This document shows positions 25,265-32,924 of a stretch of 36,101 nt of DNA, in pieces. The stretch comes from PNAI01 sp035501735 (lineage in GTDB: Bacteria; Pseudomonadota; Alphaproteobacteria; Rhizobiales; Xanthobacteraceae). Under the pieces are notes generated by a model that saw only the letters and a list, made by a program, of their open reading frames with translations, had not been told where the DNA came from and searched no databases. The DNA is taken from positions 1 through 36,101 of the forward strand of contig DATJVR010000066.1 in assembly GCA_035501735.1 (NCBI GenBank), written 5' to 3'. Numbering within the stretch: position 1 is the stretch's first letter; every line of letters begins with the position of its first letter. The position numbers and the translations under genes are program-made.

Positions 25265-26308
25265 CTAGTTCGACAGAGGCTTGCCGCTCGCGTCCTTGAT
25301 CTGTTCGGACCACAGCTTTTTGATCGAGCTCTTGACGTTGGCTGGCATCGGAACGTAGTCGAGGTCCTCGGCCATCTTGTCGCCCTTCGCATAGGCCCAT
25401 GCGAAGTACTTAAGGGCATCGGCCGCCGCTGCGGGATCTTGCGGTTGTTTATACATGAGAATGAAAGTTGCGCCGGCAATCGGCCAAGTCGTTGCACCAG
25501 GCTGGTTAGTCAGGATCACATAGTAGTGATCCGACTTTTCCCAGTCCGCATTGGCTCCGGCAGCTTGAAATGCCGCAGCATTGGGTGAGACGGTCTTGCC
25601 GTCTTTGTTGATCATGTTGACGACCGTCAGGTTGTTTTGTTTCGCATACGCATATTCGACGTAGCCAATTGCTCCCTTGGTGTTGCCGACATTTTGAGCC
25701 ACACCCTCATTACCCTTGGCTCCGATGCCAACTGGCCACTCCACTGACGTGTTCGCACCAACCTTGTCCTTCCATTCATCGCTGACCTTCGAGAGGTAAT
25801 CAGCCCAAATGAACGTCGTGCCCGATCCGTCTGAGCGGTGCACGACTGCAATAGCTTGAGCAGGCAATTTCGCGTTCGGGTTCAGCTTTTTAATGGCCGG
25901 GTCGTCCCAGCTTTTGATTTTGCCCAAAAAGATATTCGCGAGCGTTGGGCCATCAAATACGAGTTCCCCAGATTTGATGCCCTCAAGGTTCACCACCGGG
26001 ATGTCACCACCGATTACGGTCGGGAACTGGATCAACCCGGATTTCTCAAGGTCGGCAGGCTTCAACGGCATATCCGAGGCACCGAACGTCACTGTCTTGC
26101 TCTGGATTTGCTTGATACCGCCACCGGAGCCGATGGACTGATAGTTGATGCCTGTCCCGGTCTCCTTTTTGTAGGCATCACCCCATTTTGCGTAGAGCGG
26201 GTAAGGAAAAGTTGCGCCCGCGCCTGAAATGTCGGCCGCGTGGGCATACGCGGACATTCCCAGTGCGACGAGGGCAGCCATTCCCGTTTTAACGGCGTGT
26301 GGACGCAT
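25265..26308 (-). CDS. pstS: Periplasmic phosphate-binding protein PstS
   Basis: PstS captures phosphate in the periplasm for the Pst ABC transporter. The 347-residue protein has a signal peptide ending SAYAHA. The mature start is ADISGAGATFPYPLYAKWG, followed by ligand-loop segments SIGSGGGIKQI, FGASDMPL and HRSDGSGTTFIW. The ATG at 26308 has AGGAGA upstream; the longer reading adds 20 non-signal residues. No pstCAB or phoU follows, so it is an orphan here, paired head-to-head with arsR. Such orphans occur in arsenic clusters, where selective phosphate capture or arsenate sensing has been proposed. A PHO-box-like repeat lies upstream and a strong terminator downstream. Codons are less GC-biased than the flanking core genes. 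Confidence 0.94.
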   Translation of the reverse strand: MRPHAVKTGMAALVALGMSAYAHAADISGAGATFPYPLYAKWGDAYKKETGTGINYQSIGSGGGIKQIQSKTVTFGASDMPLKPADLEKSGLIQFPTVIGGDIPVVNLEGIKSGELVFDGPTLANIFLGKIKSWDDPAIKKLNPNAKLPAQAIAVVHRSDGSGTTFIWADYLSKVSDEWKDKVGANTSVEWPVGIGAKGNEGVAQNVGNTKGAIGYVEYAYAKQNNLTVVNMINKDGKTVSPNAAAFQAAGANADWEKSDHYYVILTNQPGATTWPIAGATFILMYKQPQDPAAAADALKYFAWAYAKGDKMAEDLDYVPMPANVKSSIKKLWSEQIKDASGKPLSN

Positions 26309-26346
26309 GTTGGTCTCCTGTTGGGTGCTTTTTCTGTTCGAAATAC

Positions 26347-26385
26347 CGAGAATTCCAGAATACGACATTTCGAGAATTCCAGAAT
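26347..26385. promoter_or_regulatory. Two direct repeats CGAGAATTCCAGAAT, candidate operator
   Basis: Perfect 15-base copies start at 26347 and 26371, a 24-base period, in the pstS-arsR intergenic region. Each contains GAATTC. They lie between the PHO-box-like element and the pstS start, where a repressor would cover the core promoter. ArsR is the obvious candidate binder, but this is inference from position. Confidence 0.5.
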
Positions 26386-26387
26386 TA

Positions 26388-26405
26388 TGTTACATGTTTG
26401 TGACA
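26388..26405 (-). promoter_or_regulatory. PHO-box-like PhoB site upstream of pstS
   Basis: On the minus strand ATGTCACAAACATGTAACA contains TGTCACA and TGTAACA separated by four bases, an 11-base period. That is the architecture of PHO boxes (two CTGTCAT-type heptamers with a four-base spacer). It is oriented toward pstS and lies about 80 bases before its start codon. Confidence 0.6.
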
Positions 26406-26450
26406 TTTCCTGGCTATGAAGGAGCCTTGTTGACAGATTGAGAGGTATCA

Positions 26451-26876
26451 ATGAGCCAATCATTGGCCGTCGTCGGGCATGTTGCCCCCGCTTTCAGCGG
26501 CAAATCAATTTCGGCCCCGCACGCTTTGGCTGCTCTTGCAGCCCTCGGCCAATCTACTCGGTTGGCCATCTTTCGGTTGCTTGTGCAAAAAGAGCCGAAG
26601 GGGCTTCCGGCCGGTTCGATTGCAGACGCGGTGGGTTGTCCACACAACACTCTTTCATCCCACATTGCGATACTTGCGCGTGCGGGGCTGGTGCGGGGCA
26701 GCCGCAATGGGCGATCAATCATCTATAGGGCCAATGCTGCTGGCATTAGCGCGCTGATCGCGTTTCTTGTCACGGATTGTTGTGACGGTCGCCCCGAACT
26801 ATGCGGGCTCACAGGCGCGGCCGATGCGGTCTGCGGCTGCGGTCCCGCTCCTAAAGATATTAAGAGACGGAGGTAA
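26451..26876 (+). CDS. arsR: ArsR family arsenic-responsive repressor
   Basis: ArsR represses ars genes and releases DNA when arsenite binds cysteines. The 141-residue winged-helix protein has ALAALGQSTRLAIFRLL at the first helices and the recognition region VGCPHNTLSSHIAILARAGL, then RNGRSIIYRA for the wing. Near the C terminus Cys110-Cys111 and Cys118 (DCCDGRPELCG) form a likely As(III) site, with an extra CGC at 128-130. This differs from the E. coli CVC-type site in the recognition helix. GAGAGG lies upstream. It is two bases before arsC and divergent from pstS. Confidence 0.93.
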   Translation: MSQSLAVVGHVAPAFSGKSISAPHALAALAALGQSTRLAIFRLLVQKEPKGLPAGSIADAVGCPHNTLSSHIAILARAGLVRGSRNGRSIIYRANAAGISALIAFLVTDCCDGRPELCGLTGAADAVCGCGPAPKDIKRRR

Positions 26877-26878
26877 TC

Positions 26879-27400
26879 ATGGCTGAGAGGGAAGAGAAGA
26901 AACCCTTTAACGTGCTGTTTCTGTGTACCGGAAATTCCGCGCGTTCAATCATGGCGGAAGCGATTTTAAATCGCGAAGGCCGTCGAAACTTCCGCGCATT
27001 CTCTGCCGGCAGTCACCCGAAAGGGCAGGTTCATCCATATGCCTTGGATCTATTGCGCAAACTCAATTACGACGTCAGCGGGTTCCGCTCAAAGAGTTGG
27101 CTCGAATTTAGCGGGCCCGATGCAATGCCGCTCGATTTTGTATTCACGGTCTGCGACGACGCGGCGGGCGAACAGTGCCCGTTCTGGCCCGGTCAGCCGA
27201 TGACTGCACATTGGGGCATGCCCGATCCAGCAGCAGCGACGGGCAATGAAGCGGAGGTCCGGTTCGCCTTCGCAAATACGTTTCGTATGCTCAACAATCG
27301 AATTTCCATTTTCATCAATCTGCCGCTGCGCTCGCTCGACAAGCTTACACTGCAAAAACAATTGGACAACATCGGCAAACCCAAGGACTCCGCCGCGTGA
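26879..27400 (+). CDS. arsC: Arsenate reductase, low-molecular-weight phosphatase type
   Basis: ArsC reduces arsenate to arsenite using a cysteine cascade. The 173-residue protein has the P-loop LFLCTGNSARS with nucleophile Cys16. It also has the aspartate region of the fold, and Cys92 and Cys100 in VFTVCDDAAGEQCPFWPG as resolving candidates. The TAHWGMPDPA segment is typical of this subfamily. This is the thioredoxin/phosphatase class, not the E. coli glutaredoxin class. GGAGG lies upstream of the ATG. Its stop overlaps the GTG start of the aquaporin by four bases, so reduction and export are translationally coupled. Confidence 0.94.
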   Translation: MAEREEKKPFNVLFLCTGNSARSIMAEAILNREGRRNFRAFSAGSHPKGQVHPYALDLLRKLNYDVSGFRSKSWLEFSGPDAMPLDFVFTVCDDAAGEQCPFWPGQPMTAHWGMPDPAAATGNEAEVRFAFANTFRMLNNRISIFINLPLRSLDKLTLQKQLDNIGKPKDSAA

Positions 27401-28098
27401 ACCTCCATCGCCGCATGATAGCAGAGGGCTTAGGGACCGGCATTCTTGTCGCCGCTGTAGTCGGCTCGGGCATCATGGCCGAGCGCCTTGCCGGGGGAAA
27501 TGGCGCCATTGCGCTGCTGTGTAATACCATTCCAACGGGCGCAATCCTCGTTGTGCTAATTACGATTTTGGGGCCGGTTTCGGGCGCGCATTTCAATCCG
27601 GCTGTCACGCTCGTATTCGCTGCCCGCGGCACAACACCCTTGAATGAAGTAATTCCTTATATCGCTGTGCAATGCGTTGGGGCCATTCTCGGAACGATGG
27701 TCGCTCATCTCATGTTTGATCTTGCGCCACTTATGATTGGAACTACGGCGCGCAGTGGAGCATCACAATGGCTTGCGGAGGCCGTGGCGACATTCACGCT
27801 CCTGATGGCAATTTTGGGCGGCGTCAAATATGCCCCGCAAGCGGTACCGTGGCTCGTCGGGCTCACGATCACGGCGACATATTGGTTTACGGCGTCAACC
27901 TCATTTGCAAATCCGGCCGTTACGTTGGGACGTGGCTTCACGACAACGTTCTCGGGAATAGCGATGAATGACGTTCCGGGCTTCGTCATCGCTCAGCTAA
28001 TTGGGGCTGGTGCGGCATTGATAATCTCCAAAACAATTTTCGCCTCGCCAATGGAGACTAAGGTACAAGGCACGGTCTCGGTCTCTCCGAGAAAGTAA
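27397..28098 (+). CDS. aqpS: MIP family aquaglyceroporin-like channel, probable arsenite exit (AqpS type)
   Basis: The 233-residue protein has six membrane segments and two NPA boxes at residues 67-69 (SGAHFNPAVTL) and 172-174 (SFANPAVTLGRG). It starts at a GTG overlapping the end of arsC. In Sinorhizobium meliloti, AqpS in an ars operon lets arsenite formed by ArsC leave the cell down its gradient; the gene order here supports the same role. No ArsB or Acr3 pump is present in the window. After the second NPA a Val stands where many aquaporins have the selectivity-filter Arg, which would widen the pore. Confidence 0.88.
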   Translation: MNLHRRMIAEGLGTGILVAAVVGSGIMAERLAGGNGAIALLCNTIPTGAILVVLITILGPVSGAHFNPAVTLVFAARGTTPLNEVIPYIAVQCVGAILGTMVAHLMFDLAPLMIGTTARSGASQWLAEAVATFTLLMAILGGVKYAPQAVPWLVGLTITATYWFTASTSFANPAVTLGRGFTTTFSGIAMNDVPGFVIAQLIGAGAALIISKTIFASPMETKVQGTVSVSPRK

Positions 28099-28179
28099 GC
28101 GGCGGTTAGTTAAGGGCGCCAGGCCCGCCGACTTTCTGGTCCAAGCACCGACGAAGTTTGAGCCGGAACCCTCGATCTT

Positions 28180-28268
28180 GTCATGGCCGGGCTTGTCCCG
28201 GCCGTCCACGTCTTTAAAAGTCATCAAACCTGAACGGCCAGGATGCCCGGCACACGGCCGGGCGTGAC
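28180..28268. repeat. REP-like intergenic element before the SDR gene
   Basis: GTCATGGCCGGGC at 28180-28192 is a diverged inverted counterpart of GGCCGGGCGTGAC at 28256-28268. GGCCGGGCTTGTCCCGGCC inside forms a hairpin. The sequence style (TCATGGCCGGGCTTGTCCCG) is familiar from Bradyrhizobium-like intergenic repeats. It ends three bases before the SDR start codon. Confidence 0.65.
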
Positions 28269-28271
28269 ACC

Positions 28272-29012
28272 ATGACTAAACCCCTCGCCTCCCGCATCGC
28301 GCTCGTGACCGGCGCCTCGCGCGGCATCGGTCATGCCACCGCGCTCGCGCTTGCGCGCGAGGGCGCGCACGTGGTGGCGACCGCGCGCACGGTCGGCGGC
28401 CTGGAGGAGCTCGATGACGCCATCAAGGTCGTCGGCGGCACGGCGACGCTCGTGCCGCTCGACCTGCGCGACATCGAAGGCATCGCCCGGCTCGCCCGCG
28501 CGCTCGACGAGCGCTACCGCCGCCTCGATATCCTGATCGGCAATGCCGCCGTGGTCGGCCCCTCCTCGCCGCTCGATCACGTCCAGCCGAAGGACTGGGA
28601 CGAGGTGCTCGCCGTCAACGTCACAGCCAACTGGCAGCTGATCCGCCACTTGCACGCCTTGCTGCTGCGCTCGGACGCCGCCCGCGCGGTGTTCGTCACA
28701 TCAAGCGCGGCCGCGAGCCCGCGCGCCTATCGCGGCGCCTATGCGATGTCGAAGGCCGCGCTTGAGGCGATGGCGCGCTCTTACGCCGCCGAAACCGCCT
28801 CGACCAACATACGCGTCAACCTGTTCAACCCCGGCCCCACGCGCACCCGCCTGCGCGCCACCGCGCGGCCGGGCGAAGATCCGCTGACGCTGCCGACGCC
28901 GGAGACCGTCGCAGAAAAGATTGTGCCGCTCTGCCTGCCGGGTTTCGTTGACAGCGGGAAGGTCTACGACTTTCGCGCCGGCAAGCTCCTGTCATTTCAG
29001 CAGCCCGCATAG
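28272..29012 (+). CDS. Short-chain dehydrogenase/reductase (SDR) family oxidoreductase
   Basis: The 246-residue protein is a classical SDR: TGASRGIGHATALAL nucleotide loop, NAAVVGP, the catalytic Ser in VTSSAAASP, and Tyr-x3-Lys in YRGAYAMSKAAL. The C terminus (FVDSGKVYDFRAGKL) lacks the FabG-like ending, and the substrate is unknown. The start ATG has no visible ribosome site because the REP-like element ends three bases before it. Codon usage is again strongly GC-ending, so it probably marks the return to core chromosome after the ars/pst segment. Confidence 0.88.
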   Translation: MTKPLASRIALVTGASRGIGHATALALAREGAHVVATARTVGGLEELDDAIKVVGGTATLVPLDLRDIEGIARLARALDERYRRLDILIGNAAVVGPSSPLDHVQPKDWDEVLAVNVTANWQLIRHLHALLLRSDAARAVFVTSSAAASPRAYRGAYAMSKAALEAMARSYAAETASTNIRVNLFNPGPTRTRLRATARPGEDPLTLPTPETVAEKIVPLCLPGFVDSGKVYDFRAGKLLSFQQPA

Positions 29013-29118
29013 CATTTCACGAGGTCTTCTGGTACGTCATCGCCCGATTTGCTAGTGTCGCGAGCGCTTGCAAATTCTCGAAATTTCTTTCGACCATCGA
29101 TTTGATTAAGGGGGCTCC

Positions 29119-29610
29119 ATGAAAATCCGCAATCTTGCGACGCTTTCCGTATTGAGCCTGCTCGCCGCGCTGCCGAGTCAGGCGTTCGCCGCCGGTCCGG
29201 ACCTTGTGGCTTATCTCGATCTTTCGGCGATGCAGGTGATCACCAAGAACCAGGGCAACCGGACGGCCGAGCCGTCGGTCACCACCGTGACGTGCCAGCG
29301 TTACGGGAGCGACAACGGCTGCTGGATCATCCCAGTTCTCGTTTCTTGTGGGCCGGGATTGCATCCCTTGAATCCAACGCAGCTCAACTTACCGGTGCCC
29401 CGTCTCAGGCCCGGTCAATCCCATGTCGTGGACATCAGGGCCTGCATCAAGACGCCGACGATACTGACGAAGGATGAATGCGCCGTGTACGACGTCTGGG
29501 CCGACGCGTTCTACCAGGTGGCCGAAACCAACGAAGGCAACAACATGCGAAGCACCATCGCCTTTTGCCGGCGCCCGCCGCCGAGCAATATTCAAATCAA
29601 GCGCAATTGA
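29119..29610 (+). CDS. Exported CARDB-like domain protein
   Basis: The 163-residue product has a signal peptide (residues 1-24, ending AFA). A single beta-sandwich-like region follows, with the CARDB pattern: PDLVAYLD, ITKNQGNRTAEP, a middle RLRPGQSHVVDI, and the ending YDVWADAFYQVAETNEGNN. Five or more cysteines suggest disulphides in the periplasm. CARDB domains are adhesion or scaffold modules with no single function. AAGGGGG precedes the ATG. It is monocistronic between the SDR and the convergent der. Confidence 0.75.
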   Translation: MKIRNLATLSVLSLLAALPSQAFAAGPDLVAYLDLSAMQVITKNQGNRTAEPSVTTVTCQRYGSDNGCWIIPVLVSCGPGLHPLNPTQLNLPVPRLRPGQSHVVDIRACIKTPTILTKDECAVYDVWADAFYQVAETNEGNNMRSTIAFCRRPPPSNIQIKRN

Positions 29611-29645
29611 TCGCCGAGTCCGGCGCGCCGCGCCAAAGTCTCGTT

Positions 29646-31013
29646 TCACCTGCGCTGGCGTCCAGCGTAAGGGTTTTTCTTCTCACGCAGCGTGAGGCGG
29701 ATCGGCGTGCCGGCAAGCGCGAACAGCTCGCGCAATCCGTTGACCAGATACCGTAGGTAAGATTCGGGCACCGCATCCGCGCGCGTGCAGAACAGCACGA
29801 AACTCGGCGGCCGCGTCTTCGGCTGCGTCATGTAGTTGAGCTTCAGCCGCCGCCCCGCCACCGCCGGCGGCGGATTTTCGCTGATCGCCTGCTCCAGGAA
29901 GCGGTTGAGCGCGGGCGTCGGCACGCGCTTGTTCCACACCGCATGCGCGTCGAGCACCGCCTGCATCAGCCGGTCGAGCCCCTCGCCGGTCAACCCCGAT
30001 ACGCCGACCAACGGCACGCCCTTGATCTGCGCGAGCCGCCGGTCGGCTTCGTCGCGCAGTTTTTTAAGCGCGCCCGGCTTGCGTAGAGCGAGATCCCATT
30101 TGCTCATGCCGAGCACGAGCGCGCGGCCTTCGCGTTCCACCAGATCGGCGATGCGCAGATCCTGATCCTCGAACGCTTGCTGCGCCTCCATCAGCACCAC
30201 CACCACGTCCGCAAAGCGAATGGCATTGAGTGCATCGGCCACTGAGAGTTTTTCGACCTTTTCCTGCACCTTTGGCCGGCGCCTCAGACCCGCGGTGTCG
30301 TGCAGCTGGAATCCGTGCCCCTGCCAGGAAAAATCCACCGCGATCGCATCGCGAGTGATCCCGGCTTCCGGCCCGGTCAGGAGCCGTTCCTCACCGATCA
30401 GCCGATTGATCAACGTGGACTTCCCGACGTTCGGCCGCCCGACCACCGCGACGCGAATGGGCCGGCCGGGCTCGCCTTGCTCCTCATGCGTAGCCTCATC
30501 CGCCGGCTGCGCGGTCTGCTCCGGCAATGCCGCACGCAGGGCGTCGTAAAGATCGCCCATTCCCTCATTGTGCTCGGCCGATATGCCGATCGGCTCGCCG
30601 AGATTGAGCGCGTAGGCTTCGAGCCGCCCGCTTTCGCCCGCTTTGCCTTCGCATTTGTTGGCGACCAGAACCGTGGGCTTGCCGGAACGGCGCACAAGAT
30701 TGGCGAAGTCGCGATCGACCGGCACCGGACCGGCGCGTGCATCGATCACAAAGAACACCGCATCGGCGGATTTGATCGCGGCTTTGGTCTGCGCCAGCAT
30801 GCGGCCGGCAAGGCTTTCCGCCGCGGCATCCTCAAGCCCAGCCGTATCGATCACCTTGAATGACAGATCGCCGAGCCGACCGGTGCCTTCGCGGCGGTCG
30901 CGCGTGACGCCGGGCGCGTCATCGACCAGCGCCGAACGCCGTCCGACCAGCCGATTGAACAGCGTCGACTTGCCGACGTTGGGCCGGCCAATGATGGCAA
31001 TAGTGAAACTCAT
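29646..31013 (-). CDS. der: Ribosome-assembly GTPase Der (EngA)
   Basis: Der is a double GTPase needed for 50S subunit maturation. The 455-residue protein has two G1 loops, both GRPNVGKST (near residues 8 and 193). Matching DTAGLEDAAAES and DTAGLRRRPKVQEKVEKLSV switch II regions are present, and the NKCE and MSKWD G4 motifs. A KH-like domain lies at the C terminus (LNYMTQPKTRPPSFVLFCTR). The ATG at 31013 is preceded by an open stretch of 44 bases after the lipoprotein gene. It is last in the three-gene minus-strand operon. Confidence 0.97.
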   Translation of the reverse strand: MSFTIAIIGRPNVGKSTLFNRLVGRRSALVDDAPGVTRDRREGTGRLGDLSFKVIDTAGLEDAAAESLAGRMLAQTKAAIKSADAVFFVIDARAGPVPVDRDFANLVRRSGKPTVLVANKCEGKAGESGRLEAYALNLGEPIGISAEHNEGMGDLYDALRAALPEQTAQPADEATHEEQGEPGRPIRVAVVGRPNVGKSTLINRLIGEERLLTGPEAGITRDAIAVDFSWQGHGFQLHDTAGLRRRPKVQEKVEKLSVADALNAIRFADVVVVLMEAQQAFEDQDLRIADLVEREGRALVLGMSKWDLALRKPGALKKLRDEADRRLAQIKGVPLVGVSGLTGEGLDRLMQAVLDAHAVWNKRVPTPALNRFLEQAISENPPPAVAGRRLKLNYMTQPKTRPPSFVLFCTRADAVPESYLRYLVNGLRELFALAGTPIRLTLREKKNPYAGRQRR

Positions 31014-31057
31014 GCTGCGGTCCGCGCGAGGGGCGGCTCATGACCCGTCTCAACAAT

Positions 31058-31600
31058 TCAACGCGAGAATGTGCCCGGCGGCGGGGCCGCGGGCCAGGAA
31101 CCCGGAAGCTGCGCGGGCTGTTGCGGCGGCGGCCATGGCGCCGCCGATTGCGCCGGCTGCTTGACCGGCGCCGGCGCCGAAGTTGCAGTCGGCGCGGTCT
31201 GGGCCGGCGCCGGGGCCGTCGGCCAAGCGGTGGCCGGAGCCGCATTCGGCTGGACCGTGATGGTGGTTGCCGGCCGTCGCGCGGGCGCCGCTGCGGATTT
31301 CGGCCGCGGCTTGGGCTTTGGCTTTTCGGCCTCTGTCTCGACCGGTTTATCTTCCGGCGGCGTTTCGGTCGCCGTCGGCGGTTGAGCGGGGGGCTGATAG
31401 CCCTTCACCAGATCCGGCGGCACGCCCTGCGGCACGCCAGGCACGCCTTCCGGGAACAACGGCTTGCGCTCTCCTGGCAGCGGCTTTTTCGGATTGAAGA
31501 CATTCTCCAGATTGTCGAGCGCATCGCATGACGCCAGCGAAAGGCCGAGCGCCAGCGCGCATAAGAGGCTCACCGCCCGATGAAACCTGCGCATAGCCAT
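31058..31600 (-). CDS. Pro/Ala-rich predicted lipoprotein
   Basis: The 180-residue product has a lipoprotein signal with lipobox LASC at about residues 22-25 (LCALALGLSLASC). A short motif region follows (LENVFNPKKPLPGERKPLFP, then EGVPGVPQGVPPDLVKGYQP). The remaining 110 residues are low complexity, mostly Pro, Ala, Lys, Thr and Gln. It is probably tethered to an envelope membrane and may span periplasm. It occupies the slot between the YfgM-like gene and der, where many proteobacteria carry bamB, but shows no PQQ-type repeats. The ATG at 31600 lies two bases after the upstream stop, so it is translationally coupled. Confidence 0.8.
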   Translation of the reverse strand: MAMRRFHRAVSLLCALALGLSLASCDALDNLENVFNPKKPLPGERKPLFPEGVPGVPQGVPPDLVKGYQPPAQPPTATETPPEDKPVETEAEKPKPKPRPKSAAAPARRPATTITVQPNAAPATAWPTAPAPAQTAPTATSAPAPVKQPAQSAAPWPPPQQPAQLPGSWPAAPPPGTFSR

Positions 31601-31602
31601 CC

Positions 31603-32256
31603 TCAACTCTTGCCGCCCGCCCGGATCATCGCCAGCAAAACGTCGCTCTGGCTGCGGATACTGCTCGGTGTTTCGGGATCAGCCGTTATCATGTCGATCC
31701 AGCGCCGCGCCGCGGTCGGATCGTTTGCGCGCCAGGCCGCGAGCGCAAGCAGCGCGCGGGCGCTGTGACGAAAGGCGCGATCCGGCCCGGTCAGCGGTCC
31801 GATGCGGCGGTTCAATTCATCGTAACTCGCGTTGTCCGCCAGGATGTAACCCGCGCGCAACGCCGCCAGGTCCTGCAGCGCCGGACCAAGCGCGCGATCG
31901 GCCGAAAGCTTGTCCAAGCTCTCGACCGCGGCCTTGGGATCGCGCTGCGCCATCTCCGCGGCTTCCCGGATACCGGCGAGCGCGCGGTAGCTCGCGGTTC
32001 CCTCCTTGGCGATCTTGGCGAACGCCGCCTCTGCCTCGTCGTGCTTGCCCTGCTCGCTGAGGGATACGGCTCGGATGAACTGCGCGCCCGCCTCCGCCGC
32101 GATCTTCGATTGCCAATATTGATAGCCTTGCCGGCCGCCCACGCCGAGAATGACGAGGACCGCGAGCGCAATGACGTAGCCGCCATAGCGCTCCCACAAT
32201 TTTTTCATTTGTTCGCGGCGGACTTCCTCGTCGACTTCGCGAAAGATATCGGACAC
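31603..32256 (-). CDS. YfgM-like TPR-domain membrane protein
   Basis: The 217-residue protein starts MSDIFREVDEEVRREQMKKL, then one transmembrane helix (YGGYVIALAVLVILGVGG). Tetratricopeptide-like helices follow with AEAAFAKIAKEGTASYRALA and ARALLALAAWRANDPTAARR. It matches the family of ancillary SecYEG-associated YfgM / DUF2133 proteins; periplasmic chaperone linkage is known for E. coli YfgM and is inferred here. The start is GTG at 32256 with GGAG upstream. It begins the operon with the lipoprotein and der. Confidence 0.85.
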   Translation of the reverse strand: MSDIFREVDEEVRREQMKKLWERYGGYVIALAVLVILGVGGRQGYQYWQSKIAAEAGAQFIRAVSLSEQGKHDEAEAAFAKIAKEGTASYRALAGIREAAEMAQRDPKAAVESLDKLSADRALGPALQDLAALRAGYILADNASYDELNRRIGPLTGPDRAFRHSARALLALAAWRANDPTAARRWIDMITADPETPSSIRSQSDVLLAMIRAGGKS

Positions 32257-32395
32257 CGAAATTCTCCGGCCGTTATCGGCAATAACGAATTAAGATCATG
32301 CAAAGGCTGATAAAACATTGATATGGCGGAGGCAAGGCAAAGCCGCCGGCACGCGCTGCAAGTCCTCGCGACGCGAAGCTGCGCCCGAGCTTTGA

Positions 32396-32423
32396 AAAAG
32401 CCCTCGGCCTGACAAACCGAGGG
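32396..32423 (-). terminator. Rho-independent-like terminator
   Basis: On the minus strand CCCTCGG and CCGAGGG form a perfect 7-bp stem with a nine-base loop, followed by CTTTTTC. It would end a transcript coming from the right, before the YfgM-like gene, and implies some minus-strand transcription of the gene-free block. Confidence 0.55.
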
Positions 32424-32760
32424 AGCGGCGCGCCGCGAGGCGCTACCGATTCAGTTCGCCTTCCGGCGCGCGTCCAATCACGCAGGACGCGACGCCTCGC
32501 AGCGCACCGCTGGCGGCGACTTTTCACCTCGGGACCGTGCTTCCGGGCCCGGACAGGGGGCATCAGCCCGCCCTGATCCCGCCGGCTTTCGCCCGCGTTC
32601 ATCCGGTCCGCGTCCAGCCATTGAAGGCAGCCCCACGTAGTTGGAGCGGACGGCGACCCGAGGCGTCCCGGACGTGCGATTACGAGCCGCACGCGCGGGC
32701 GCCGTATCCTGTCCCGCGCTTCAGAACGTCTCCGGAAGGCGCCCTCGGCGGACAGGACCA
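32396..32760 (-). ncRNA. Candidate structured RNA of unknown type (or multi-copy repeat)
   Basis: On the minus strand the block opens with an 8-bp long-range stem (TCCTGTCC at 32714-32707 region with GGACAGGA at 32757-32750). It contains CGCGTCC-9-GGACGCG at 32469-32491 and an ATCAG/CTGAT pair. It closes with a 7-bp hairpin followed by CTTTTT. AT-rich sequence lies just upstream. It does not contain recognisable RNase P, SRP, tmRNA or 6S landmarks. It could be an unclassified RNA gene or a dispersed intergenic repeat; the sequence alone cannot decide. Confidence 0.3.
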
Positions 32761-32924
32761 CGCGGAATAAATTCCTACATTATGGCGATGTTAGGGCGGC
32801 GAAAATTTTGCGACCGCCGGCATTTCCATTGTCCGTTGTTGTGATCGCGATCAGAAGAGAAGCGGACATCGTCCGTCGCTGAATTTTGGGCGCAAATGAC
32901 CCGTAACGACGTCGTTCATACCCT

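Larger units (their letters stand above)
32257..32924. other. Gene-free stretch of 668 bases
   Basis: Long open frames exist on both strands because the sequence is GC-rich, but their products are Arg/Pro/Gly-rich without domain resemblance and none is accepted. Read on the minus strand, the block from about 32760 to 32396 has several paired segments and ends in a terminator-like hairpin; see the separate RNA entry. The right part (32771-32924) is AT-richer and may hold promoters. Confidence 0.5.

Noticed and set aside
32273..32761. Minus-strand open frame of 162 codons in the gene-free block
   Set aside because: The product is Arg/Gly/Pro-rich, has no good ribosome site, and overlaps paired RNA-like segments and a terminator hairpin.
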